Below are positions 53,267-61,122 of a DNA stretch of 64,000 nucleotides, piece by piece. The notes beneath the pieces were generated by a model. The model ran no database searches. It was not told the DNA's origin and saw only the letters and a list, made by a program, of their open reading frames with translations. Every line of letters starts with the position of its first letter. Within the stretch, counting starts at the first letter, position 1. Source of the stretch: Oricola sp. (GTDB taxonomy: Bacteria > Pseudomonadota > Alphaproteobacteria > Rhizobiales > Rhizobiaceae); the NCBI RefSeq assembly GCF_022763245.1, contig NZ_JALEGV010000040.1:496001-560000 (forward strand), read 5' to 3'. The position numbers and the translations under genes were made by a program.

Positions 53267-53956
53267 TCATGCCGACAGCAGCCCGTTGTCGAGCGTGTGG
53301 TCCACGCAGGCGCGAATGTGGCGAGCAAGGATGGCGGCCGCCGTGCTGGCATCCCGCGCAAGGGCACATTCCATAAGCTGCCGGTGCTCCTCAGACGCGG
53401 CTTCACCACGGTAGATCACCGCGACGATCTGGTATCGCAGGTAGTGATCGAAGATGCCGCGATGCGTTTCCATCAGCGCTCTGGACCCACAGGCGGCAAT
53501 CAGCGCGGCATGGAATTCCCGGTCGTAACGCTTCCACGCTTCGGTGTGACCGGTGTCGCCTGCCTCGATCAAGGCTTCCATCTTCGCCAGCTTGTAGTGG
53601 GCCGCCACCACCTGACTTTCCCATTCGATGTCGCCCTGTTCGAAGGACTGCCTGAGCGCATGCGCCTCGAGAAGCTCGCGCATTGCGGCGATCTCGCGGA
53701 AATGACCCTGCGACACGGGAGACACGCGGAAACCCCTCTGGTCCTCCGCGACGACAAGCCGCTCAGAAGCAAGACGGTTGAATATCTCCCGCAAGGTGCT
53801 GACGCTGACCAGATACGGATCCTTGAGCCTGTCAAGGCGGAGGCGCGTTCCAGGCGCCAGCGTTCCGAAGACGATGTCCCGGCGAATCTGGCGATAGGCA
53901 ATTTCGCCCGCCGTCTCACCGCCAACATGCACGATTTCAGGATTCGCCGAAGTCAT
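53267..53956 (-). CDS. GntR-family regulator with FCD domain (C)
   Basis: A 229-residue paralogue of regulator B. Shared blocks include SVSTLREI-NRL-SE-LVVAE-QRGF, KRYD-EFH-ALI-ACGS and MET-H----D-YLRYQ. It is divergent from dctP copy 2 (start 54135) across a 178-bp A/T-rich gap with a direct repeat, so control of that gene is the simplest hypothesis. Confidence 0.9.
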   Translation of the reverse strand: MTSANPEIVHVGGETAGEIAYRQIRRDIVFGTLAPGTRLRLDRLKDPYLVSVSTLREIFNRLASERLVVAEDQRGFRVSPVSQGHFREIAAMRELLEAHALRQSFEQGDIEWESQVVAAHYKLAKMEALIEAGDTGHTEAWKRYDREFHAALIAACGSRALMETHRGIFDHYLRYQIVAVIYRGEAASEEHRQLMECALARDASTAAAILARHIRACVDHTLDNGLLSA

Positions 53957-54003
53957 GCGCGCATTGTACCTCCAAGCGCCCCTCAGGCAAGCGAAGGATA
54001 AAG

Positions 54004-54031
54004 TGATATTTTCAATTTCATATGATATTTT
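54004..54031. promoter_or_regulatory. Direct repeat in the regulator C/dctP promoter region
   Basis: TGATATTTT occurs at 54004-54012 and 54023-54031, 19 bases apart, in the most A/T-rich DNA of the block, about 105 bases before dctP copy 2. It could bind a GntR regulator or contain the promoter. Confidence 0.4.
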
Positions 54032-54134
54032 TGGAAATGCCTATTGATCCTGCAATTATCGAATGGCAGGTTCGTCACGGCGCTGGTCACAAGGATCCGC
54101 CGTTTCAGAACTCGAATGGCCCGGGAGGAATGCC

Positions 54135-55124
54135 ATGATGAAATTCACCAGACGTGCACTGATGGCCGCCGGCATGACCGCCGCGCTGGCAGCTTCCGCG
54201 ACTTATGCGGCCGCCCAGGACAAGATCGAGCTCAACTTCTCGGCGGTGTTCTCCCCGCAGGATATCCGGGCTGAGATGATGAAGAAGTTCGCCGATGAGA
54301 TCGGAGACGGTTTCGAGTTCAAGGGCTACTACGGCGGAACGCTCTTCAAGCAGGGAACCGAACTCGTCGCCCTGCAGCGCGGCAACCTCGAAATGGGCAA
54401 TATCGCGCCTCAGGACATCGCCAATCAGGTTCCCGCATGGTCGGTCCTGACCTCCGCCTACCTGTTCCGCGATGCCGATCATCTGCGCGCCTTCTTCACC
54501 AGCGATGTCGGCAAGGAAATGACGCAGATGGTCGAAGACCAGCTTGGCGTGAAAATTCTCGGACCGACGTTCTTCGGCACGCGTCAGGTTGGCCTCAACC
54601 TGGACAAGGAGATCCAGACGCCTGACGACATGTCCGGCGTCAAGCTGCGGATGCCGGGCGGCGAAGCCTGGCAGTTCCTGGGTTCGGCCCTTGGCGCCAA
54701 TCCCGTGCCCGTGGCCTATGCAGAGGTGTACACCGCCCTCCAGACCGGAGCGATCGACGGCCAGGACACCCCCCTGCCCAACGTTCAGAACATGAAGTTC
54801 TACGAGGTCATGAAGCAAATCGTGCTGACCTCGCATCTGATCGGCTTCGACCTGCTGACCATATCGCTCGACACGTGGAACGAACTGACGCCAGAGCAGC
54901 AGGAGGCAGTTCAGAAAGCCGCGGATGACGCCATCGCGTGGAGTACGGAGCAGCACCTGAATCGCGAGGCCGAACTTGCGGCATTCTTCGAAAGCGAAGG
55001 CCTCAAGCTCTACAAGCCGGACGTCGAGGCGTTTCGGAGCTTCGCGCAGGAGAAGTATCTCAGTTCGGATCTGGCAAAGGACTGGCCGGAAGGAATTGTC
55101 GACCGGATCAACGCGGTGGAATGA
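54135..55124 (+). CDS. dctP: TRAP transporter substrate-binding protein, DctP family (copy 2)
   Basis: A 329-residue periplasmic binding protein. The signal peptide is KFTRRALMAAGMTAALAASA with cleavage at AAA-QD. It has GGTLFKQGTELVALQRGNLEMG, KLRMPGGEAWQFLG with the ligand arginine, and AEVYTALQTGAIDGQDT. It lacks the cysteine pair of copies 1 and 3 and is the most diverged of the three. The ATG at 54135 follows GGGAGGAA. No membrane subunits adjoin it. A terminator follows, separating it from aroQ. Confidence 0.92.
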   Translation: MMKFTRRALMAAGMTAALAASATYAAAQDKIELNFSAVFSPQDIRAEMMKKFADEIGDGFEFKGYYGGTLFKQGTELVALQRGNLEMGNIAPQDIANQVPAWSVLTSAYLFRDADHLRAFFTSDVGKEMTQMVEDQLGVKILGPTFFGTRQVGLNLDKEIQTPDDMSGVKLRMPGGEAWQFLGSALGANPVPVAYAEVYTALQTGAIDGQDTPLPNVQNMKFYEVMKQIVLTSHLIGFDLLTISLDTWNELTPEQQEAVQKAADDAIAWSTEQHLNREAELAAFFESEGLKLYKPDVEAFRSFAQEKYLSSDLAKDWPEGIVDRINAVE

Positions 55125-55141
55125 TCCCACTCCCAAGCAGG

Positions 55142-55167
55142 CGGGCAGGATTCGTCCTGCCCGTTCT
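55142..55167 (+). terminator. Terminator of dctP copy 2
   Basis: A 9-bp perfect stem CGGGCAGGA / TCCTGCCCG closed by a TTCG tetraloop and followed by TTCTTC, 17 bases after the stop. Confidence 0.8.
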
Positions 55168-55266
55168 TCATTCCAACTCGAGCCTGCACCCCGCCCTCGC
55201 GATCTGCCGCATTCCCATGCGGACTAGCCAGGCGGATTAACGGCGTTCCAAATCCGGTAGCGATCA

Positions 55267-55713
55267 ATGGCCAATTCCATCTACGTCCTCAATGGACCCA
55301 ACCTGAACAGGCTCGGGACTCGCGAACCCGAAATCTACGGCCACACGACGCTCAGCGAAGTCGAAGCGATGTGTCGCTCGGCCGCGGGCTCCATTCCTGT
55401 GGTGTTTCGTCAGTCGAACCGCGAATACGAGATCATAGAGTGGGTCCATGAGGCGATTGATGCGTCTGCGAGCGGAATCGTCATCAATCCGGCCGCGTTC
55501 ACATTCACCTCGATCGCGATCCTGGATGCGTTGAAAATGTTTCCGAACCCGATCATCGAGTTGCACATCTCCAACATCCATCGACGCGAAGAAATCTATC
55601 ACAATTCACTCGTGTCGCGCGTTGCTACCGCGGTCATCGCCGGGCTCGGCCCTTCCGGATATCGGATGGCCATGGGCGCCATGGTCGAAATGGTCTCTCA
55701 ACAGGGCGAGTGA
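55267..55713 (+). CDS. aroQ: Type II 3-dehydroquinate dehydratase-like protein
   Basis: A 148-residue protein of the flavodoxin-like AroQ fold, expected to turn 3-dehydroquinate into 3-dehydroshikimate. LNGPNLNRLGTREPEIYG gives catalytic Arg19 and Tyr24. INPAAF gives Asn74, and ELHISNIHRRE gives His100 and an arginine. Two positions are unusual. The histidine of the family's common [YL]-[ST]-H-T-S motif is Phe80 (AFTFTS), and the arginine of the usual FRHHS stretch is Tyr111 (IYHNS). These are normally substrate contacts, so the substrate or efficiency may differ. It converges with the dehydrogenase/TRAP operon. Confidence 0.85.
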   Translation: MANSIYVLNGPNLNRLGTREPEIYGHTTLSEVEAMCRSAAGSIPVVFRQSNREYEIIEWVHEAIDASASGIVINPAAFTFTSIAILDALKMFPNPIIELHISNIHRREEIYHNSLVSRVATAVIAGLGPSGYRMAMGAMVEMVSQQGE

Positions 55714-55746
55714 TCCGCTGCCACTCTAGCAGCAGGCGGGTGCGAT

Positions 55747-56235
55747 CTAGGTCACGCGATAGATTTCGACGATGACCTCCGGCCCCGCGCGGCAGAGGCT
55801 CGCGACAAATATCGTGTCGTTCAACCAGCCATGCGGCCCTTCCGGAGCCTCGAAGGTCGGCACCGAGCGGAAGTAGTACTCCGTCGGCGACACTGGCTCG
55901 CCGGCCCGCAACCGGGCCAACACGGCCGCCGAAGAAACCCGCAGCCCTTCGTTTCGCACTTCGATGGGCGTGCCGTCGGAAGCGACGATCGAGTAACGAG
56001 CGCTGATCTCGGAAGTGCCGTCACGCCGGACGAGCGGCCAGTCCGATCCGCCCGGCAGAACTTCGCCTATCAGCATCGGCCCTTCGATCGTGCCGCCGAT
56101 GATCGGAATATGCAGCTTCTCGCCTTTCGGGGAACGCCCGCCGGACCGCGCCTCGCCGATCCGGGCTCGGATCCGAAACGCGAAATCCAGTCCCGGCTCT
56201 ACCGGCATGACAAGAGCCGGCCCGTCGATGGTCAT
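55747..56235 (-). CDS. DUF3237 protein
   Basis: A 162-residue soluble beta-rich protein of the DUF3237 (UPF0311) family, with IPIIGGTIEGPMLIGEVLPG, YYFRSVPTFEAPEG and WLNDTIFVA. The start at 56235 overlaps the esterase stop (ATGA), making it the last gene of the operon. The family has no established activity. Position in a hydroaromatic-acid operon suggests an auxiliary enzyme or binding protein. Confidence 0.85.
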   Translation of the reverse strand: MTIDGPALVMPVEPGLDFAFRIRARIGEARSGGRSPKGEKLHIPIIGGTIEGPMLIGEVLPGGSDWPLVRRDGTSEISARYSIVASDGTPIEVRNEGLRVSSAAVLARLRAGEPVSPTEYYFRSVPTFEAPEGPHGWLNDTIFVASLCRAGPEVIVEIYRVT

Positions 56236-57161
56236 CCCGCGTAGCATTTCGCGAGCCAACCGCACATCCGATCCAGCCTCTCGCGCGATGCGGCGCAATA
56301 TTCCATGGCGCGCAGATAGCCGTGGATGAGCCCCTCGCCGGCGTCGAACTCGACCGGCACGCCGGCCTCGCGCAGCTTGTCGGCATAGGCATACCCGTCG
56401 TCGCGCAACGGATCGTACTGGGCGACGCAGATCATGGCTTGCGGGAGGCTCGCATGGCTTTCCGCATGCAACGGCGCGGCAAGCGGATTGCGGCGCTCGT
56501 TTTCGTCCGGCACGTACATCGCGTTGACCATCGGCATGCCGCGAACATTCAGAAGCGGCGCGTCGGCATTCTCGGTGTAGGACGGCAAATCCATGTCGAA
56601 TGTCGTGCCGGGATAGATCAGCAGTTGCGCCATCGGCGCGTGCGGCGTGCCACGCAACAGGAGCGTGACCGCCGCTGCCAGGTTTCCGCCGGCACTGTCG
56701 CCGCCAATGGCGATCTTCGACGCATCGATCCCAAGGTCGCCTGCGTGTTCGTGCAGCCAAAGCACCGTGTCGCGGCACTCATGGACCGCTTGCGGGAAAG
56801 GGTGTTCCGGCGCGAGGGCGTAATCGACGCTGATCACCGTCTGCCGGTTGGCGGCGGCGATGCGCATGGTGATGTCGGCATGGGTCATCGGGCTGCCCTG
56901 CATCCAGGCCCCGCCATGCATGTAGACGAGGCAGGGCTGCGTACCGCCCTCCGCGTGCCGGTCGACGCGGACAGTGACGAGGCGGTCGCCACTCGGGACG
57001 AAACGGGCCGATGTTTGCACGCCGTCCGGGCGCGGAAGCGCCATGTCGTCGGCGATATATTCGAACAGGATACGCCGTTCCTTCGGGGTCGCGCCAGAAG
57101 GCAGGACGGTCCAGCTCTTGTTCCAGACGTCCAGGAAGGCTTCGAGTTCCGGGTTAATCAT
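56232..57161 (-). CDS. Alpha/beta hydrolase of the HSL (hormone-sensitive lipase) family
   Basis: A 309-residue esterase-type enzyme. The oxyanion loop is YMHGGAWMQGSP, the nucleophile elbow is GGDSAGGNLAAA, the acid is in AQYDPLRDDGYAYADKL and the histidine in GLIHGYLRAM. In this operon a role in cleaving ester-linked quinate or shikimate derivatives, such as chlorogenate-like compounds, is an inference. Starts 13 bases after dctM and overlaps the DUF3237 gene. Confidence 0.9.
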   Translation of the reverse strand: MINPELEAFLDVWNKSWTVLPSGATPKERRILFEYIADDMALPRPDGVQTSARFVPSGDRLVTVRVDRHAEGGTQPCLVYMHGGAWMQGSPMTHADITMRIAAANRQTVISVDYALAPEHPFPQAVHECRDTVLWLHEHAGDLGIDASKIAIGGDSAGGNLAAAVTLLLRGTPHAPMAQLLIYPGTTFDMDLPSYTENADAPLLNVRGMPMVNAMYVPDENERRNPLAAPLHAESHASLPQAMICVAQYDPLRDDGYAYADKLREAGVPVEFDAGEGLIHGYLRAMEYCAASRERLDRMCGWLAKCYAG

Positions 57162-57174
57162 TGTTTTTCCTGTA

Positions 57175-58470
57175 TTATCCCTTGTAGCCGAGCAGACGCG
57201 GCAGGAAGAGCACGAAGTCGGGCACGAAGGTTATGAAGGCAAGTGCGGCAAACAGCGCGACGAGGAAAGGCAGCAGGTCTCTGACGATGCGCGCCATCGG
57301 TTGCCCCGTTATGTTCGCGACAATGAAGAGCAGCAAACCGTAGGGCGGCGTGACGAGGCCGAGCATGGCGTTAACAACGACGACGACGCCGAAGTGGATG
57401 AGATCGACGCCCAGCGCCTGCGCTGTCGGGATGAAGATCGGGACGATGATCAGCAGGATCGCGCCGCCTTCGAGAATGCAGCCCAATGCCAGAACCAGCA
57501 CGTTGATTGCGATCAGGAAGCCCCATTTCGACAGTTCGAACTGGGCAAGGAAATCCGCAAGCGTGTTGGGAACATTTTCGCGGGTGATCACGTAGTTGAA
57601 CGTCAGGGCACCGGCGATCAGGATGCCGACCGATGCGGTCGATCGCGAGCTGTTGGCCAGTGTGCGATAGAACTGGCCCGGGGTCACCGAACGATAGAAG
57701 ACGATCGAGATCACGAGCGCATAGAATGCGGCGACCGCAGCCGCCTCGGTTGGCGTGACGACGCCGCTGTAGATGCCGCCAAGCAGGATGACGGGGAGCA
57801 TCAGCGCCGGAAAGGCCTGCATGGTCACGCGCGGCATCTCCGCGAGCGGGACGCTTTCATCGACCGGGAAACCACGCTTGCGAGCGACCATGTAGTTGGT
57901 CAGACCCATCATCAGCCCCATCAGGAGGCCCGGGGCCATGCCAGCGGCAAAGAGGTAGCCGACCGACTGGTCGGAGACGAGCGCATACAGCACCATCGGA
58001 ATGGAAGGTGGAATGATGGGCCCGACAGTGGCCGTGGCGGCGGTGATCGCGGCGGCATAGCTCTTCGAGTATTTGCCGTCCTTGGTCATCATGTTGATGA
58101 TGATGCGGCCCATGCCGACCGCGTCGGCGACGGCAGAGCCGGACATGCCGGAAAAGATGAGCGACGACACGACATTGACGTGCCCCAGCCCGCCGCGGAA
58201 ACGCCCCACCAGCGCCTGGCAGAAACGCAGGAGCCGGTCGGCCAGACTGCCGACATTCATAATGTCCGCGGCGAGAATGAAGAGCGGGATCGCCAGCAAG
58301 GTGTAGCTGTTGAGCAGTCCCTGCAGAAGCGTCTCGGCGGCGATGGAAGGATCAAACCCCTTCAGCGCCAGATAGACGGTCGACCCGCAGACCATGGCGA
58401 TGCCGATCGACAGGCCTCCCAGCGAAAGCGCGACGATGAGAACGAGCGAAATGACGAAAGGATCAGTCAT
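57175..58470 (-). CDS. dctM: TRAP transporter large membrane subunit, DctM
   Basis: A 431-residue protein with about 12 helices that forms the sodium-coupled transport channel. Typical blocks are AIPLFILAADIMN, SLIFSGMSGSAVADAVGMG, ATATVGPIIPPSIPMV and GVVTPTEAAAVAAFYAL. ATG at 58470, overlapping the dctQ gene by eight bases. This is the only DctM in the window although three DctP genes are present. Confidence 0.95.
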   Translation of the reverse strand: MTDPFVISLVLIVALSLGGLSIGIAMVCGSTVYLALKGFDPSIAAETLLQGLLNSYTLLAIPLFILAADIMNVGSLADRLLRFCQALVGRFRGGLGHVNVVSSLIFSGMSGSAVADAVGMGRIIINMMTKDGKYSKSYAAAITAATATVGPIIPPSIPMVLYALVSDQSVGYLFAAGMAPGLLMGLMMGLTNYMVARKRGFPVDESVPLAEMPRVTMQAFPALMLPVILLGGIYSGVVTPTEAAAVAAFYALVISIVFYRSVTPGQFYRTLANSSRSTASVGILIAGALTFNYVITRENVPNTLADFLAQFELSKWGFLIAINVLVLALGCILEGGAILLIIVPIFIPTAQALGVDLIHFGVVVVVNAMLGLVTPPYGLLLFIVANITGQPMARIVRDLLPFLVALFAALAFITFVPDFVLFLPRLLGYKG

Positions 58471-58984
58471 AGTCGTGGCCTTCGGCTCCTGAACCCGCGG
58501 CATATTTCGGATGCGTGCCGCGGATCGCCTGCCAGACATTGATGAGACAGCGGATGCTTACGGCGATGGCGAACGGAATGTAGATGGAAAAGACGTAGTC
58601 GAAGGGAATCCGCATGTAGGCGGTCTTCTCGATTTTCATGAAGGTGACGTATTCCCAGACATTGGGCAGCGACCACAGGAATATCCCGGTGCAAATCAGC
58701 CCCGTCACACCGTCCATCACCCGCTGCGCACCGACAGGCACTGCGCCGTAGACGATATCGAGGCGGATGATTTCCTGGTCCCGCGTGACGAAGGCGTAAC
58801 CGAACAGAATTCCCCATAGCCACGCGATCGACACGAATTCGATCGTCCAACCCAGCGGCAGATTGAGGAAATATCGGAATACGATCTGGATCAGGAACGT
58901 GACGAAGAGACTTGCCAGGATCAGAGCAAGGAGTTCTTCCGCCCGGCGTCCCAGCCAGTCGCGTATGGTCGTAAATGCTTCCAT
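58463..58984 (-). CDS. dctQ: TRAP transporter small membrane subunit, DctQ
   Basis: A 173-residue four-helix protein. The first helix region ALILASLFVTFLIQIVFRYF and WTIEFVSIAWLWGILFGYAF are DctQ features, with an acidic residue (TRDQEIIRLDIV) following helix 2. It pairs with DctM. The gene begins 57 bp after dctP copy 3 across an intercistronic hairpin. Confidence 0.93.
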   Translation of the reverse strand: MEAFTTIRDWLGRRAEELLALILASLFVTFLIQIVFRYFLNLPLGWTIEFVSIAWLWGILFGYAFVTRDQEIIRLDIVYGAVPVGAQRVMDGVTGLICTGIFLWSLPNVWEYVTFMKIEKTAYMRIPFDYVFSIYIPFAIAVSIRCLINVWQAIRGTHPKYAAGSGAEGHDYD

Positions 58985-59009
58985 TGCATGGTTCCGGCAG
59001 CGTCAGCGC

Positions 59010-59029
59010 CCGGCGGCCGAAGCCGCCGG
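59010..59029 (-). terminator. Intercistronic hairpin between dctP copy 3 and dctQ
   Basis: An 8-bp G/C stem CCGGCGGC / GCCGCCGG with loop CGAA and no T-run. It likely stabilises the upstream dctP message or attenuates, giving more binding protein than membrane subunits. Confidence 0.6.
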
Positions 59030-59041
59030 ACCGATGGTCGA

Positions 59042-60028
59042 TTAGAGTTCGTTGATCTTCTCAAGAAGGCCTTCCGGCCAGTCGGCCGAGTATTTGGAGG
59101 CTTTGTAGACTTCGAGCACATGGTTGCGGAACGCCTCCTTGTCGGGCTCGTAGATCTGCAGGCCTTCAGCCTTGAAGAAGTCGACCAGTTCGGCCTCCTG
59201 ATCGAGCGTGACCTTGTCCAGCGCCTTTTCGAAGTTGATCGCGCATTCCTGGACCTTGGCCTGCTGCTCCTCGTTCATGGAGTTCCACTTGGACAGCGAG
59301 ATCGAGAACTGGTTGTTGGCGACCAGATGGCTGGTCAGGACGATCTGGTCAGTCACCTCGTAGAACTTCATGGCCTTGTCGGCAGGAAGCGGATTGTCCT
59401 GGCCGTCGATCGCACCGGTCTGCAGCGCTGTGTAGACCTCGGTGAAGGCAAGCGGAGTCGGGTTGGCGCCGAGTGCCTCGCCGACGAACTGCCAGCCTTC
59501 GCCGCCCGGCATGCGCAGCTTCACGCCGTCGAGATCGGCCGGCGTCATGATCTTCTTGTCGCCTTTGATGTTGACGTGGCGAGTGCCGATATAGGGATTG
59601 GCGAGGATCTTGACCTTCGCCTTGTCCTCGACTTCCTGTGCGAGATCATCGAGCACGCCGGATGCCCAGACCTGGCGCATGTGATCGTAGTCCTTGTAGA
59701 GATAGGCCGTGCCGAGGATCGCCGTATGGGGCACCTGGTTGTAGAAATCGTAGACGGCCAGAGCACCCATATCGAGGTTGCCGCGCTGCATGGCGGTCAA
59801 TTCGGTGCCCTGCTTGAACAGCGTCGCTCCGAAATAGGGCTTGAAATCAAACCCTTCGCCGAGACACTCGCCGAACGCCGTCTTCAGCGTCTCCGACCGG
59901 ATGTCGCTTTCCGGAACCGTGTCCGAATAGATCAATTCGATCTTGTCCTGCGCGAAGGCGCCGGACGTCGAAAGGCTCATGACCGCGACGGCCACGCCTC
60001 CCATGAGGGTCTTCGAGATGTTGCGCAA
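59042..60028 (-). CDS. dctP: TRAP transporter substrate-binding protein, DctP family (copy 3)
   Basis: A 328-residue periplasmic binding protein encoded with DctQM. Signal peptide: NISKTLMGGVAVAVMSLSTS, cut at AFA-QD. Motifs: GATLFKQGTELTAMQRGNLDMG, KLRMPGGEGWQFVG, TEVYTALQTGAIDGQDN. Cysteines in ECLGEGF and ECAINFE match copy 1. Between the quinate/shikimate dehydrogenase and the membrane subunits, it probably binds quinate, shikimate or a related acid. Confidence 0.95.
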   Translation of the reverse strand: MRNISKTLMGGVAVAVMSLSTSGAFAQDKIELIYSDTVPESDIRSETLKTAFGECLGEGFDFKPYFGATLFKQGTELTAMQRGNLDMGALAVYDFYNQVPHTAILGTAYLYKDYDHMRQVWASGVLDDLAQEVEDKAKVKILANPYIGTRHVNIKGDKKIMTPADLDGVKLRMPGGEGWQFVGEALGANPTPLAFTEVYTALQTGAIDGQDNPLPADKAMKFYEVTDQIVLTSHLVANNQFSISLSKWNSMNEEQQAKVQECAINFEKALDKVTLDQEAELVDFFKAEGLQIYEPDKEAFRNHVLEVYKASKYSADWPEGLLEKINEL

Positions 60029-60078
60029 TTTTTCCTCCCAGGTTGCACGAGGGTTGACGCCGGTACAGCCGGCATCGG

Positions 60079-60990
60079 CTAGGCTCGATCCTTGGAATCG
60101 AACCGGTTGAATGCTGCCTCCATCCTGTCGCTGTCCGGCACCAACGCGGTGAAGTGCTCAAAGGCGCGAACCGCCTGGAACACCGCCATGCCGGAGCCCG
60201 GCAGAACGTGGCAGCCCTTCTCCCGCGCGATGCGAAGCAACTCCGTCTCGAGCGGGAAATACACGATATCCGCGACCCACATGGTGGGCAGGATGGCGCC
60301 GGCAGGAACAGGTGTCCCGGGCATCGAAGCCATGCCGACAGGAGAAGCGTTGACCAATCCGTCGACCACTCCATCCAGCCCTTCTTCAAGGGTCGATACC
60401 GCTCTCGCGCGCCCATGCGCCGCGGATGAGTTGATACGCTGTTCGAGAGCTCCAGATTTTTCGGGATCTCGATCGAAAATCCGCAATTCGCCGACGCCCT
60501 GTTCGAGCAAGGCGTGTGCGACAGCGGCCCCCGCCCCGCCCGCACCGATCTGCAGGACCGCATCGCATTTGGCACCGGGCATGTTGCGTCGGAAGCTTTC
60601 CGCGAAACCCCACCAATCCGTATTGTGCCCCCTGCGCCGGCCATCCCTGAAGACCACCGTGTTCACCGCGCCGAGCGCGCGCGCCGCATCCGACAGTTCG
60701 TCGAGGTGTTCGATGATCGCGACCTTGTAGGGAAAGGTGACGTTCAGGCCGGCAAATCCGCAGGTTTCTGCGGACTTCAGGATGTCCTCGATATCGACAT
60801 CCGGCGCCATGCCGGCCGTATCGAACAGCTTGTACTGATAGTTGATGCCCTGCGCAGCGCCTTCCGCCTCGTGCATGGCCGGCGATCGTGAAAGCTGGAT
60901 GCCTCGGCCCAAGAGCCCGACGAGAACGGCTCGCGGCTCTTGCGCCCCGGCGCCAGCCGCCTCGTTGTCGACAACCGCTTCAGAATTCAA
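60079..60990 (-). CDS. aroE: Quinate/shikimate dehydrogenase (AroE family, QsuD-like)
   Basis: A 303-residue NAD(P)-dependent enzyme. The substrate loop LSRSPAMHEAEG and NASPVGMASMPGTP resemble catabolic QsuD-type proteins rather than biosynthetic AroE. Catalytic Lys89 is in NVTFPYK and Asp125 in GHNTDWWGF; the cofactor loop is IGAGGAGAAVAHAL. The start is a TTG at 60990 with GGAGG seven bases upstream; the in-frame GTG at 61029 would lie inside the promoter -10 box. It leads the operon of dctP, dctQ, dctM, esterase and DUF3237. It would oxidise quinate to 3-dehydroquinate and shikimate to 3-dehydroshikimate. Confidence 0.92.
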   Translation of the reverse strand: MNSEAVVDNEAAGAGAQEPRAVLVGLLGRGIQLSRSPAMHEAEGAAQGINYQYKLFDTAGMAPDVDIEDILKSAETCGFAGLNVTFPYKVAIIEHLDELSDAARALGAVNTVVFRDGRRRGHNTDWWGFAESFRRNMPGAKCDAVLQIGAGGAGAAVAHALLEQGVGELRIFDRDPEKSGALEQRINSSAAHGRARAVSTLEEGLDGVVDGLVNASPVGMASMPGTPVPAGAILPTMWVADIVYFPLETELLRIAREKGCHVLPGSGMAVFQAVRAFEHFTALVPDSDRMEAAFNRFDSKDRA

Positions 60991-61028
60991 GATCGTCCTC
61001 CGCCTCTGCCGTTGTGCAGAGGAACCCA

Positions 61029-61056
61029 CTTATGTACCGTTCCGTTAATTTGTCAA
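61029..61056 (-). promoter_or_regulatory. Promoter/operator of the dehydrogenase-TRAP operon
   Basis: Read leftward: TTGACA (61056-61051), 16-base spacer, CATAAG (61034-61029). TTGACAAATTAACGGAACGG is 16/20 identical to the element before qsuB (63849-63830). The shared spacer sequence is probably the TetR operator. Confidence 0.68.
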
Positions 61057-61122
61057 CCGCTTTGTACGGACTGGTTAAATGCGATGCTTGGCACGCGGAG
61101 CGCGGGCGGCTAAGAACAGCAA

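Noticed and set aside
56974-58542. A 522-codon open frame on the plus strand
   Set aside because: Antisense to dctM and the esterase; its product is highly charged and without membrane or catalytic motifs.
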